Shown here in pieces: positions 16,476 to 25,252 of a DNA stretch of 64,000 nucleotides. Where the stretch lies: the NCBI RefSeq assembly GCF_900112405.1, contig NZ_FOLI01000001.1, forward strand, positions 124,001 through 188,000, read 5' to 3'. The translations under genes were made by a program, and so were the position numbers. How positions within the stretch are numbered: position 1 is the stretch's first letter; the number at the start of each line of letters is the position of its first letter. The notes below the pieces were generated by a model. That model was given only the letters and a program-made list of their open reading frames with translations, was not told the DNA's origin and did not search any database. The stretch is from Fructobacillus durionis (GTDB lineage Bacteria; Bacillota; Bacilli; Lactobacillales; Lactobacillaceae).

Positions 16476-16838
16476 ATGATGTTCAATCGATTAGCCAAAC
16501 TGATTCAACGAACCATTCAATATAAAAAGAAACGTACCATTCAATTTTTATCTGTTTACTTTTTTGCAGTGATTTTGCTAGTGACGGTTTTTCATCAATC
16601 CTCCCGTCTAAAGGGTGCATACGAAGGAACAAATAATTCGTCGATTGTTTTCCATGGTGAGAGTTTTGTAACGAATTTAGATGGAACTGATGCTTGGGAT
16701 GAAGGAACATATTCCATTCGTAGTCAGCAATTATCGATTACCATTGATGGCCAAACTTATTATGGAAAGATGGATAAAGACCAGAAGCATTTTTGGGTAG
16801 AAATTGACAGTGAGAAGGTTTGGTTTGAGAGACACTAA
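16476..16838 (+). CDS. Small membrane-anchored protein with external domain, unknown
   Basis: A 120-residue protein. A basic N terminus (QYKKKRTIQ) precedes one hydrophobic segment (about 24-41), which would leave about 80 residues outside the cell. That part is rich in short beta-strand-like stretches (TYSIRSQQLSITIDGQTYYGKMD). A Gly-Tyr/beta pattern of this kind occurs in small lipocalin-like or DUF-type surface proteins, but I do not recognise the family. AAGGAA precedes two adjacent ATG codons; either may be used. The gene is flanked by recN and a convergent permease. Confidence 0.55.
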   Translation: MMFNRLAKLIQRTIQYKKKRTIQFLSVYFFAVILLVTVFHQSSRLKGAYEGTNNSSIVFHGESFVTNLDGTDAWDEGTYSIRSQQLSITIDGQTYYGKMDKDQKHFWVEIDSEKVWFERH

Positions 16839-16877
16839 TTAAAAAAGGTTCTGTACACGATCAGGGCTTTTTAATAC

Positions 16878-16912
16878 AAAAAAGTCCTTTCCGTTTTGGA
16901 AAGGACTTTTAA
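16878..16912. terminator. Bidirectional terminator
   Basis: Perfect 12-bp stem AAAGTCCTTTCC (16881-16892) with GGAAAGGACTTT (16898-16909), loop GTTTT. It serves genes converging from both sides. Confidence 0.9.
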
Positions 16913-16924
16913 AGTGGTTAAATT

Positions 16925-18235
16925 TTAGCTATGTGTATAGAAGAGAAAGGCAACGAAGATAACAGCCAAGCTGTACATCAGGAAGTTAACTTCCTTACCG
17001 CGCTTTGCAGCAATCATCGTAATAGGGTAGGCGATGAAGCCAAGAGCGATTCCATCAGAGATTGAGTAAGTCAAAGGCATTCCGATAACAATCAAGAAGG
17101 CAGGTGCGGCAATGGCCATGTCTTCCCACTTAATCTTCTTCAAGTTACCAGCCATCATAATTCCAACCACAATCAAGGCAGGTGCGGTTACCTGAGAGGT
17201 AACCACCGTTAGCAATGGTGAGAAGAAGAGGGCTAAGATGAAAAGACCAGCCGTTACAACGGAGGTGAAACCGGAACGACCACCAACGGCGATACCAGAT
17301 GATGATTCGACGAAGGCAGAGGTTGGAGATGTACCAAGGGTAGCACCAACGGTCATACCAACGGCATCGGCCATCAAGGCCTTACCGGCACGGGGCATCT
17401 TACCGTTTTCATCAAGTAAACCGGCTTGTTCAGTCAAACCGATCAAAGTACCAGCAGTATCGAAGAAAACAACGATTAAGAAAGTCAACGCAACAATCAA
17501 CATTTCAAAGGTGTTAATGTCACCCAAGTGCATCCAGGCCTGTCCGAAGGTTGGCTTTAAGGATGGTGCAGAAGAGATGATTGATGTTGGCATTGGAATT
17601 TCCTTGAAAATCAACCCAACAACGGCTGTTCCAACCATTCCAAAGAAGATGGCGGCTGGGACTTTTTTAACAATTAAAATCAAAGTCAAAGCAATTCCGA
17701 AGATGGCCAAGAGGGTGCTTCCCTTCGTCAGGGTCCCCATGGCAACCATGGTATCAGCGTTGGCAACAATCAATCCGGCGTTGTGTAAACCGATGAAGGC
17801 GATGAAGAGACCGATACCAGCGGCGATGGCCACACGCAAGTTGTAAGGGATGGCATCGATGATTTTTTCACGGATGTGTGTCAAAGTCAAAGCCAAGAAA
17901 ATCAAGGCGGCAACTAAGATTCCTGAAATGGCCGTTTGCCAAGGCACCTTCATACCCATAACAACGGAATAGGCGAAGTAGGCGTTCACACCAAGGCCTG
18001 GTGCAATGGCGATTGGATATTTAGCAACAACACCCATGAAAAGGGTGGCGGTTGCAGCAGCCAGTGCAGAGGCAGTAAAGACCGCGCCCTTGTCCATGCC
18101 AGCGGCGGCAAGAACGTTTGGGTTTAAGAAAAGAATGTAAGACATCGCCACAAAGGTGGTGATACCAGCAATTGTTTCTTTTCGAAATGAAGTGCCCAGT
18201 TCTTTAAACTGGAAGTAAGATGCAATTTTCGACAT
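16925..18235 (-). CDS. pbuG: Guanine/hypoxanthine permease, AzgA family of NCS2
   Basis: A 436-residue membrane protein with about 12-14 hydrophobic segments. TFVAMSYILFLNPNVLAAAGMDKGAVFTASALAAATATLFMG and PIAIAPGLGVNAYFAY are diagnostic of the AzgA branch (PbuG/PbuO, guanine and hypoxanthine uptake) rather than the uracil/xanthine branch. TSAFVESSSGIAVGGRSG is the conserved substrate-site segment. It is monocistronic and divergent from pepA. A PurBox-like pair lies about 100 bases upstream, which fits PurR control. No purine riboswitch is seen. Confidence 0.9.
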   Translation of the reverse strand: MSKIASYFQFKELGTSFRKETIAGITTFVAMSYILFLNPNVLAAAGMDKGAVFTASALAAATATLFMGVVAKYPIAIAPGLGVNAYFAYSVVMGMKVPWQTAISGILVAALIFLALTLTHIREKIIDAIPYNLRVAIAAGIGLFIAFIGLHNAGLIVANADTMVAMGTLTKGSTLLAIFGIALTLILIVKKVPAAIFFGMVGTAVVGLIFKEIPMPTSIISSAPSLKPTFGQAWMHLGDINTFEMLIVALTFLIVVFFDTAGTLIGLTEQAGLLDENGKMPRAGKALMADAVGMTVGATLGTSPTSAFVESSSGIAVGGRSGFTSVVTAGLFILALFFSPLLTVVTSQVTAPALIVVGIMMAGNLKKIKWEDMAIAAPAFLIVIGMPLTYSISDGIALGFIAYPITMIAAKRGKEVNFLMYSLAVIFVAFLFYTHS

Positions 18236-18324
18236 GTATAACTCCTCAATAAGTAAAAAAGACTACCTGAATAGTTTACCAATAATGAAAGGGGATGTCT
18301 GAAGGAAAATGAAAAAAATGGCAT

Positions 18325-18370
18325 TAAAAAACGAACAATTAAATAGAAATTAAATGAACGTTTGTTTTTC
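18325..18370. promoter_or_regulatory. Candidate PurBox pair (PurR operator)
   Basis: AAAAACGAACAATTA (18327-18341, + strand) matches the Gram-positive PurBox, which centres on CGAACA. A second, weaker copy in inverted orientation (minus strand AAACAAACGTTCATT) lies at about 18352-18367. Tandem inverted PurBoxes with short spacing are the known PurR target. It sits between the divergent purine permease and pepA. Confidence 0.45.
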
Positions 18371-18448
18371 ATCTCTCTATTTTAAAAAATATTCGGCTAT
18401 CTCTTTTGATAGGCGGACATTGCGATTTTGATTTCTTTTAAAAGGACT

Positions 18449-18478
18449 TTGGCAGCATGTTTGAGATTGAGATATAAT
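18449..18478 (+). promoter_or_regulatory. Promoter of pepA-ftsW
   Basis: TTGGCA (18449-18454), 18-base spacer, TATAAT (18473-18478). Confidence 0.75.
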
Positions 18479-18513
18479 TGGTTATCATAGACTTTTTTAG
18501 AGGGGGCAGAATA

Positions 18514-19587
18514 ATGGATCAAAAAACTTGGGAACGCCTAGTTAAGTACACGGAATTACAGGGAACGTCTGGACAGGAAGATGCTGTTCGAAAGGCCTTT
18601 CGAGAGGACATTAGCCCCCTAGTTGACCGTGTGGAACAAAATGGCATGGGTGGCCTTTTTGGTGTGAAAGAGGGGGCTGCTGATGCTCCCCGAGTTATGT
18701 TTGCAGCGCACCTTGATGAAGTAGGTTTCATGGTTGCAGGCATCTTGCCAACTGGTGCACTTCAGGTGGTGGCATTGGGCGGTTGGAATCCAATGACGGT
18801 ACCTGCCCACCGTTTTACTCTGTTTACTAAGGAAGGTCAGTACCCGGTTGTATCTTCTTCCATTGCTCCCCATCTCTTACGTGGTAAGGGTGGTGCTGCC
18901 CAAGCCTTAACGATTGATGATATCTTGTTCGACGCTGGTTTTGAATCGAAGGAACAAGCGGAAGCCATGGGTGTTCGTCCGGGAGACTTCATTGTTCCTG
19001 AAACGAAGACGGTTCGGATGGCAAACCCTAACCGTGGGTTGTCAAAGGCTTACGATAACCGCTTCGGTGTATCCGCCATTGTTTCGGCATTGAATGATTT
19101 GCAGGGTGTTCAAACTCCTAATACTTTGATTATGGGTGCCAATACTCAAGAAGAAGTTGGACTTCGCGGCGCTTTGCCTGCTGTACAGCAAATGAAGCCA
19201 GACGTTTTCTTTGCGGTTGATTCATCAGCCGCTAACGACGTTGACCAGACGGTTGGTCGTCAAGGCGTTCTTGATCAGGGAACGTTGATTCGTGTCTTTG
19301 ACCCAACGGTTGTGACGTCACCACGTTTGAAGGAATTTATTCTACAGACTGCTGAAGATAACCACATCCCATACCAGTACTTTGTTTCAAAGGGTGGTAC
19401 GGATGCTGGTGGTGTTCAAAAGTATGGACAGGGATTACCAGCCGTTGCGCTTGGCGTTGCCTCCCGTTACATCCATACTCACGAAACGGTCTGGTCAATT
19501 CCTGACTTTGATGCTGCTCGTGAACTCATTGTTGCTTTGGCTAAGAACTTAGATCGTTCAGCTCTTGATGATATTGTGGGGAACTGA
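18514..19587 (+). CDS. pepA: Glutamyl aminopeptidase, M42 family
   Basis: A 357-residue dimetal aminopeptidase of the M42 family. Metal ligands are recognisable in AAHLDEVGFMV, KAYDNRFG, NTQEEVGLRGA (catalytic Glu), AVDSS and the C-terminal HTHE. PepA trims N-terminal Glu/Asp from peptides during casein or protein breakdown in lactic acid bacteria. ATG 18514 has AGGGGG upstream; an in-frame ATG at 18478 overlaps the promoter. The stop overlaps the ftsW start (TGATG). Confidence 0.92.
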   Translation: MDQKTWERLVKYTELQGTSGQEDAVRKAFREDISPLVDRVEQNGMGGLFGVKEGAADAPRVMFAAHLDEVGFMVAGILPTGALQVVALGGWNPMTVPAHRFTLFTKEGQYPVVSSSIAPHLLRGKGGAAQALTIDDILFDAGFESKEQAEAMGVRPGDFIVPETKTVRMANPNRGLSKAYDNRFGVSAIVSALNDLQGVQTPNTLIMGANTQEEVGLRGALPAVQQMKPDVFFAVDSSAANDVDQTVGRQGVLDQGTLIRVFDPTVVTSPRLKEFILQTAEDNHIPYQYFVSKGGTDAGGVQKYGQGLPAVALGVASRYIHTHETVWSIPDFDAARELIVALAKNLDRSALDDIVGN

Positions 19588-20771
19588 TGTTTAAGAAATT
19601 ACAGCGACTCGATTATTGGATAGCGGTTCCCTACGCCGTCTTATCCTTACTCGGAATCGTCATGGTCTTCTCTGCCACACAAAACGCCTATTTAGCACCG
19701 GTGATGTCCTTTGCCAAGCAGGCAATCTTCGTTGTGGTTGGCTGGGCAGCGGCCTTCATGACTTTTAAAATTAACCGAAATGCCTTGCGCTCTCCGGTTC
19801 TTTTAAACATTCTGCTCTTTGGAACGACTATTTTAATGGTGGCAGCTCGTTTAGCCCCTGCTGTTAACGGTGCCCACGGTTGGATTAACCTAGGACAGGT
19901 AACACTTCAACCCGTCGAATTAGCCAAGATTATGTTGATTCTTTATTTTGCCCACTGGTTTACGGTTTATCCTTGGAAACCAGGAAAGGGACTTGGTGGA
20001 TTTATTCGGACCTGGGTACAGCCCGGCCGACCTGTTAAGTTACTCTGGCCCATTGCTATCTTAGCTTTGACCTTAATCATGCCTGATTTGGGGAACTTAT
20101 TCATTACTGTTTCCGTTTTGATACTCATGGTTTTGGCTTCAGGAGTGAAGCCACGGGCTAATCTGATTCTGGTCGTTATCTTTTTCTTGATGTTGGCCTT
20201 TTTACCACAGATTATTTCGGCTTTGGATTTGAAAGAGTCATCGTCTTATGCCGTTCGTCGTTTATCAAACTTTGTCGATCCTTGGTATAATATGGACCAG
20301 AGTCGCCAGCTGCTTTACTCTTACTATGCCATTTCGCACGGGGGATTGTTCGGTGTTGGCCTTGGTAACTCATTAATTAAGCCTTACTTACCGGAATCAA
20401 ACACTGATTTCATTATGGCTGTTGCCACAGAGGAGTTGGGCGCCGTCTTGGTTGTCGTGGTGCTTGGTCTGATGATGATACTGATTGGACGTTTGGTGGT
20501 GCTTGGCATTCACCAAAAGTCCCAGTATAACCGCCTCTTTTTATACGGACTGGCTGGGCTACTAACCATGCAGTCCTTTGTTAATTTGGGTGGTGTCTTA
20601 GGATTGCTCCCAATCACGGGAGTTGTTTTCCCATTTATTTCTGGTGGGGGATCCTCCTTTGTCTTCTTCTCTGCAGCGGTGGGATACGCCTTAAACATTG
20701 CCGCGCAGCACGTTCAACCAACTCGGCCAAGTCCACAAGATGATGCGGCACGAAGGGAATTAAAACACTAA
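19587..20771 (+). CDS. ftsW: Septal peptidoglycan polymerase FtsW (SEDS family)
   Basis: A 394-residue SEDS protein with about ten membrane segments. SATQNAY, NGAHGWINLG, QPVELAKI, PDLGN, SRQLLYSYYAISHGGLFGVGLGNS, LPESNTDFI and FISGGGSS are all family hallmarks; SEDS proteins polymerise lipid II into glycan strands with a class B PBP. Its place before ylbG-rsmD-coaD favours FtsW over RodA, though sequence alone does not fully separate them. The start overlaps the pepA stop and the stop overlaps the ylbG start. Confidence 0.88.
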   Translation: MFKKLQRLDYWIAVPYAVLSLLGIVMVFSATQNAYLAPVMSFAKQAIFVVVGWAAAFMTFKINRNALRSPVLLNILLFGTTILMVAARLAPAVNGAHGWINLGQVTLQPVELAKIMLILYFAHWFTVYPWKPGKGLGGFIRTWVQPGRPVKLLWPIAILALTLIMPDLGNLFITVSVLILMVLASGVKPRANLILVVIFFLMLAFLPQIISALDLKESSSYAVRRLSNFVDPWYNMDQSRQLLYSYYAISHGGLFGVGLGNSLIKPYLPESNTDFIMAVATEELGAVLVVVVLGLMMILIGRLVVLGIHQKSQYNRLFLYGLAGLLTMQSFVNLGGVLGLLPITGVVFPFISGGGSSFVFFSAAVGYALNIAAQHVQPTRPSPQDDAARRELKH

Positions 20772-21148
20772 TGTTTGAAATGCAAAAACGACGAGCTATC
20801 TACGTTTATATGCGTGGGCTCAAGCAAGTTGGCCAATTGAAAAAGTTTGGCGACATTGCCTATATCTCAAATAAGATGAATTACGTTGCTTTGTATGTAA
20901 ATGATGATGACGCTGAAGAATTAGCGTTGAAACTAAAGAAGTACCGCTTTGTGAAAACGGTCAAGGTTTCGCCACGTCCCGATATTGATCCTGATTTGGG
21001 CGATTTACACGATGATGTCTTCTTTGAGGCCTATGATAAGGGCCAAGATGAAGGAGAAACTGCCGCTGGGGCACCAGCCTCCGTTTCAGAATCACCAAAG
21101 AACATTGATAAGGTTCAGTCAGAACAAATCAAGGTGGAGGAAAAGTAA
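20771..21148 (+). CDS. ylbG: YlbG family protein with acidic extension
   Basis: A 125-residue protein. Residues 1-85 match the YlbG/UPF0298 family (RRAIYVYMRGLKQVGQLKKFGDIAYISNKMNYVALYVN...FVKTVKVSPRPDID). About 40 extra residues of Glu/Asp/Ser-rich, low-complexity sequence follow; Bacillus YlbG is about 90 residues. Function is unknown. It is translationally coupled to ftsW (TAATG) and ends immediately before rsmD. Confidence 0.85.
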   Translation: MFEMQKRRAIYVYMRGLKQVGQLKKFGDIAYISNKMNYVALYVNDDDAEELALKLKKYRFVKTVKVSPRPDIDPDLGDLHDDVFFEAYDKGQDEGETAAGAPASVSESPKNIDKVQSEQIKVEEK

Positions 21149-21703
21149 ATGCGAGTCATTGCTGGAAAATTTGGTGGCTTGCACCTGGAAGCCGTTAAGG
21201 GCCGTGCAACGCGACCAACCACTGATAAAGTTAAAGAAGCAATCTTTTCCATGCTGATGCCATATTTGGATGGGGGCCGTGTGCTGGATCTCTACGCTGG
21301 TACTGGTGGATTAGGCATTGAGGCGATTTCCCGTGGCATGGATGAAGCGGTCTTGGTTGATAAGCAGCCGGCGGCTTTGGCAGTTATTCAAAAGAACATC
21401 GAAAAGACCCATGCTGAAGATGCCTTTACGGTGTTGAAGGCGCCTGCTGCGTCAGCACTATCACGGCTGGCAGGGCAGGGCTTGACTTTTGATATGGTCT
21501 TATTGGATCCACCCTATGCTAAGGAAAAGTTGAAGCAAGACATTGACAAGATGATTTCTTCTGGCCTTTTAGTGGACGGTGCCATTGTCATGATTGAATC
21601 TGATCAGGTAGCGGACCTGCCAGAAGCAAATCAAGAACTTGCTTTGTTGAAACAGAAGGACTACGGAATTACCCGTGTGTCCATCTACCAATATGAGGCC
21701 TAA
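21149..21703 (+). CDS. rsmD: 16S rRNA m2G966 methyltransferase RsmD
   Basis: This 184-residue enzyme methylates N2 of G966 of 16S rRNA. RVIAGKFGGLHLEAVKGRATRPTTDKVKEAIFSML is the typical start, LDLYAGTGGLGIEAISRG the SAM loop and LLDPPY the catalytic (N/D)PPY motif. It directly abuts ylbG and is followed by coaD, a conserved pair. Confidence 0.95.
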   Translation: MRVIAGKFGGLHLEAVKGRATRPTTDKVKEAIFSMLMPYLDGGRVLDLYAGTGGLGIEAISRGMDEAVLVDKQPAALAVIQKNIEKTHAEDAFTVLKAPAASALSRLAGQGLTFDMVLLDPPYAKEKLKQDIDKMISSGLLVDGAIVMIESDQVADLPEANQELALLKQKDYGITRVSIYQYEA

Positions 21704-21715
21704 GGAGTTGTAAGA

Positions 21716-22192
21716 ATGAAAAAGGCTGTGTTTCCTGGATCTTTTGACCCACTAACCAATGGTCACTTAGATATTATTGAACGAGCAGCTGCCCTCTTTG
21801 ATGAGGTGGTGGTTGCTGTTGGGAAAAACACGAATAAGCAGGGTCTATTCCAGCCTGAAGAACGGTTGGAATTAGCCAAGGCGGCTGTTGCCCACCTTTC
21901 GAACGTAACGGTTGGTCAAATCGATGGCCTAACCGTTGACTACATGGAAAAGATTGGTGCACAATACATTATTCGCGGATTACGTAACTGTAAGGACTTC
22001 GAGTATGAGCGCGATATCGCTGGTGTCAACTCGGTTTTGGATGATGTTGAAACGGTTTTACTCTTTGCAAAGCCGGAAAACCAAAACATTTCTTCTTCAA
22101 TGGTCAAGGAGATTTCCAAGTTGTCTTCCAACCGCTTAGCTGCTTTTGTACCACCAGTTGTCGTAAAAGCATTGCAAAGTCATTTTGAATAA
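21716..22192 (+). CDS. coaD: Phosphopantetheine adenylyltransferase
   Basis: A 158-residue nucleotidyltransferase for the penultimate step of coenzyme A synthesis. FPGSFDPLTNGHLDIIERA carries the T/HxGH nucleotide motif and NISSSMVKEISK the second ATP-binding motif. GLRNCKDFEYERDIAGVN is also diagnostic. AAGGAG precedes the ATG, and a terminator follows. Confidence 0.96.
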   Translation: MKKAVFPGSFDPLTNGHLDIIERAAALFDEVVVAVGKNTNKQGLFQPEERLELAKAAVAHLSNVTVGQIDGLTVDYMEKIGAQYIIRGLRNCKDFEYERDIAGVNSVLDDVETVLLFAKPENQNISSSMVKEISKLSSNRLAAFVPPVVVKALQSHFE

Positions 22193-22202
22193 AATTATTG
22201 AA

Positions 22203-22231
22203 AGAGCTTCCGATTTTGGAAGCTTTTTTTC
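22203..22231 (+). terminator. Terminator after coaD
   Basis: AGCTTCC (22205-22211) with GGAAGCT (22218-22224), then seven T. Confidence 0.85.
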
Positions 22232-22268
22232 TGTCTTTTTCGTGATATGTCAATAAGGAGGACAGAAG

Positions 22269-22937
22269 ATGTTTGAAAGAATTAATTTAGAGAATTTACT
22301 ATTTTGGGTGAAGACTTATTGGCGCTGGTTGCTAGCTGGCTTGGTCGGTCTACTTGTTTTAATTGTGACCTTCTTTGTCATCTTGGCTGGCCATCAAAAG
22401 GAGAAGACACCCAGTGATTTTATGATATCTAGTCAGTCATTGAGTTCCAAAGAAGAGCCAAGTGCTAGCAAGTACATTAAGGTGGATGTAAAGGGAGCCG
22501 TTCACCACCCAGGTCTCTACCAGTTAAAGATTGGTGATCGACTAGAGGATGCTTTGAAAAGGGCAGGAGGAATCACGGAAGAAGCAGATGTTGAGCAACT
22601 CAACCGTGCGCAACTGTTAGCGGACGGGATGGTAGTTTATGTTCTGAAAATTGGTGAGGAAAAATTACCTGAGATGAAAAATGCTGGCACAATCCCTGGA
22701 AACCCCTCGGCATCCGATACAGGGGGAGTTGATTCAGCTAAGAATACAGGGAAGGTCCATTTAAATCAGGCGAGTCAAAAGGACTTGGAAAGTTTAACCG
22801 GAATAGGTCCGAAAAAAGCAGAGCAAATCATTGCCTACCGGGAGCAGCATCCCTTTAAATCTATTGATGAATTAAAAGAAATTCCAGGTATTGGACCAAA
22901 GCGTTTTGAACAATTAAAGGATCAACTTCAGTTATGA
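22269..22937 (+). CDS. comEA: Competence DNA receptor ComEA
   Basis: A 222-residue DNA receptor: one membrane segment (about 20-41), a Ser-rich linker, an SLBB domain (VDVKGAVHHPGLYQLKIGDRLEDALKRAGG, about 75-130) and a C-terminal double helix-hairpin-helix (LNQASQKDLESLTGIGPKKAEQIIAYREQHPFKSIDELKEIPGIGPKRFEQL) that binds double-stranded DNA outside the cell. AAGGAGG precedes the ATG. The stop overlaps comEC (ATGA). No comEB (dCMP deaminase) lies between them. Confidence 0.94.
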   Translation: MFERINLENLLFWVKTYWRWLLAGLVGLLVLIVTFFVILAGHQKEKTPSDFMISSQSLSSKEEPSASKYIKVDVKGAVHHPGLYQLKIGDRLEDALKRAGGITEEADVEQLNRAQLLADGMVVYVLKIGEEKLPEMKNAGTIPGNPSASDTGGVDSAKNTGKVHLNQASQKDLESLTGIGPKKAEQIIAYREQHPFKSIDELKEIPGIGPKRFEQLKDQLQL

Positions 22938-25252
22938 AAGGGACCCGTTTCTTTTTTCTTTTGGCTATCATTTGGGGAACCTTAGCGTCGGTTGTTTATT
23001 TACCCAATGAGTTGACTATTTTTCTTGCCTTACTTGTGCCACTTTTTTCTTTTACTCTGGGATGGAATCGGCGGCTTTTTTCATTTTGGCTGTTGACTGC
23101 TAGTTTTTTCCTATATGCACTGTGGGGAAACAACCGTTTGAATCAACAGACGCACCAACAAGAGGAAAATAAAACGTTTCGATTACTGGTCCAGGCAGAC
23201 CAGGTGAAGGTCAATGAGGAGGGAACGGTGAGTGGACGGGGTGTTGATGAAAACGGACAGAAGTTACTCTTCTTTTATCGCTGCCATAATCAGGCGGAGG
23301 TAACAAAGTTTGATTTATTGAGACAGCCAGTTAAAATTACCGGGCCAGCGGAAAGAAAAACCATTATGCCAGCCACAAATGACTATCAATTTGACTTCAA
23401 GCAATTTTGGCGGAGTCAAAAGGTGACTCAGCAGCTGTCCTTTCAGTCAGTTGAAATCCAAGAAGTAGAAGCAGAAAACTTGTGGCAGGCTTTTTACTTT
23501 AAAGTACATCAGGCGCATAAGACTGCTGAACTTTTTGCGAATCGTTTACCTAATCCTTTACGTGACTACAGTCTGTCATTGCTCTTGGGGAGCAAGGAGA
23601 GTCAGCTCTATGAGCATAACCCGCAGATTGCAGAATTAGGGCTCATTCATTTGTTTGCGCTATCCGGCCTGCATGTATCCTTTTTTCTGACTGCCATTCA
23701 ATGGCTTACAAGGTCGTTACGAATTACTCGGGAAGTATCGGATGGATTGATTGCGGTGCTTTTACCAATTTTTTATCTTTTTACGGGAGCTCCTGTTGTT
23801 TTATTCCGAGCCTTAGTGGCAGGTGAAATAAGAATTATCAGTAGAAATTTTGGGCGACCCGTACCTGGGATAACGGTTTGGTCAGGATCACTCTTGCTTT
23901 CTTTATTGGTCTATTCACAGGTTTTGCTGACGATGGGTGGGCGTTTATCCTTTGCTTTGACCTTTGCGATTCTACAACTTGGTCATATGAGTTATTGGAA
24001 GCGGGGAATTTATCTTTCTTTGGTCACTTTCCCAATTATCTTAGCCCATCAGTATGCTTGGAATGTTTGGCAGACCTTGGCTAACCTGATTGCTGTGCCG
24101 GTTTTTTCAACAGTGATTTTACCGGCTACCTTATTGGGTTACTTCATTCCAGGGTTAGATAGGGTAATGAACTTTGCCGTTTTTCTTTTTGATAAAACGG
24201 TGGAAACGGTTGGAAAAGTACCTGGTCAAATTGTGTTGGGTGCTTTTCCCTGGCCGTCCTTATTGTTATTGTTTTTGTTACCCTGGTTCATTTTAGCAGC
24301 GAATAAAAAAGTCAAAGGCCTACTTTGTGGCTTTGGATTGCTACTGTTGATGAGTAGTCATTTACTGGTGCGCTTTCCGGTTAACGGCGAGTGGACGACT
24401 TTTGATATCGGACAGGGCGATGCGGCCGTATTGATTGAACCAAGGCGGCGGTCCGTTACGTTAATTGATACGGGTGGAAAGGTAAGCTTTGGACCTGCGG
24501 TATCTTATAAGGTCCGTCAACAGCCGGAAAGTGCTAGTGAAAAGAAACAGCGAACTTTAAAAAAGCAGGAGGGATTGGCTAGAAATGTTATTCTACCTTA
24601 CTTACATGCCCGTGGAATTTCAAGAATTAACACGCTGGCTCTTTCCCATCAGGATCAAGACCATATAGGGGATGCACGGGTCATTTTGAAGAATTTTAAG
24701 GTTGATCAGTTGGTTATGCCGGCGGGAATGGGTTCGCTTCCGGCCTATCAAAAGAAAATTAGACCGTACTTGAGAGGAACGAAGGTGATAGAAGCGACTG
24801 ACCAGACACGAGTCGCTAGTTGTCCATTAAAGATTGTTTATCCCTTTGAAACGGGGACGGCCGGAAACGATGATTCTTTAGCATGGGTCGGTCGTTTGGG
24901 TGGTAAAAACATCTACACGGCTGGAGACCTGGACCAGGCTGGAGAGAAGAAAATATTAGAGAAGTATCCCGGCTTTGCCCCGGACATTGTTAAGTTTGGT
25001 CACCATGGTTCGAAGACTTCAACTGATGAAGCGGTTTTTGCTCGTTGGCAGCCGAGTGTTGGTATTGTATCTGCTGGTCGAAACTCCCGTTATGGTCATC
25101 CACATAGGGAAACTTTAGAGGTGGCGGCCAGGGAGAAGATGATTGTTTATAATACGCAAAGCCAGGGTATGCTAAGATATGTATATCAAAAGAATCATGG
25201 ACATTTTGAGGTGACATTACATGACCCTGCAGGACTTAAAAGTACAAATTGA
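22934..25252 (+). CDS. comEC: DNA uptake channel ComEC
   Basis: A 772-residue protein forming the DNA translocation channel for transformation. It has an N-terminal OB-like region, the Competence domain with many membrane segments (about 200-500; HLFALSGLHVSFF is diagnostic), and a C-terminal metallo-beta-lactamase-like domain (about 485-760) with TFDIGQGDAAVL, LSHQDQDHIGD and KFGHHGSKTST, likely a nuclease for the degraded strand. The frame is intact and full length. It overlaps comEA by 4 and holA by 32 bases. Confidence 0.94.
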   Translation: MKGTRFFFLLAIIWGTLASVVYLPNELTIFLALLVPLFSFTLGWNRRLFSFWLLTASFFLYALWGNNRLNQQTHQQEENKTFRLLVQADQVKVNEEGTVSGRGVDENGQKLLFFYRCHNQAEVTKFDLLRQPVKITGPAERKTIMPATNDYQFDFKQFWRSQKVTQQLSFQSVEIQEVEAENLWQAFYFKVHQAHKTAELFANRLPNPLRDYSLSLLLGSKESQLYEHNPQIAELGLIHLFALSGLHVSFFLTAIQWLTRSLRITREVSDGLIAVLLPIFYLFTGAPVVLFRALVAGEIRIISRNFGRPVPGITVWSGSLLLSLLVYSQVLLTMGGRLSFALTFAILQLGHMSYWKRGIYLSLVTFPIILAHQYAWNVWQTLANLIAVPVFSTVILPATLLGYFIPGLDRVMNFAVFLFDKTVETVGKVPGQIVLGAFPWPSLLLLFLLPWFILAANKKVKGLLCGFGLLLLMSSHLLVRFPVNGEWTTFDIGQGDAAVLIEPRRRSVTLIDTGGKVSFGPAVSYKVRQQPESASEKKQRTLKKQEGLARNVILPYLHARGISRINTLALSHQDQDHIGDARVILKNFKVDQLVMPAGMGSLPAYQKKIRPYLRGTKVIEATDQTRVASCPLKIVYPFETGTAGNDDSLAWVGRLGGKNIYTAGDLDQAGEKKILEKYPGFAPDIVKFGHHGSKTSTDEAVFARWQPSVGIVSAGRNSRYGHPHRETLEVAAREKMIVYNTQSQGMLRYVYQKNHGHFEVTLHDPAGLKSTN

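Noticed and set aside
18236-18513. Purine riboswitch before the purine permease
   Set aside because: No GTTTCTACC-type core or paired loops on the minus strand; the PurBox-like pair explains regulation better.
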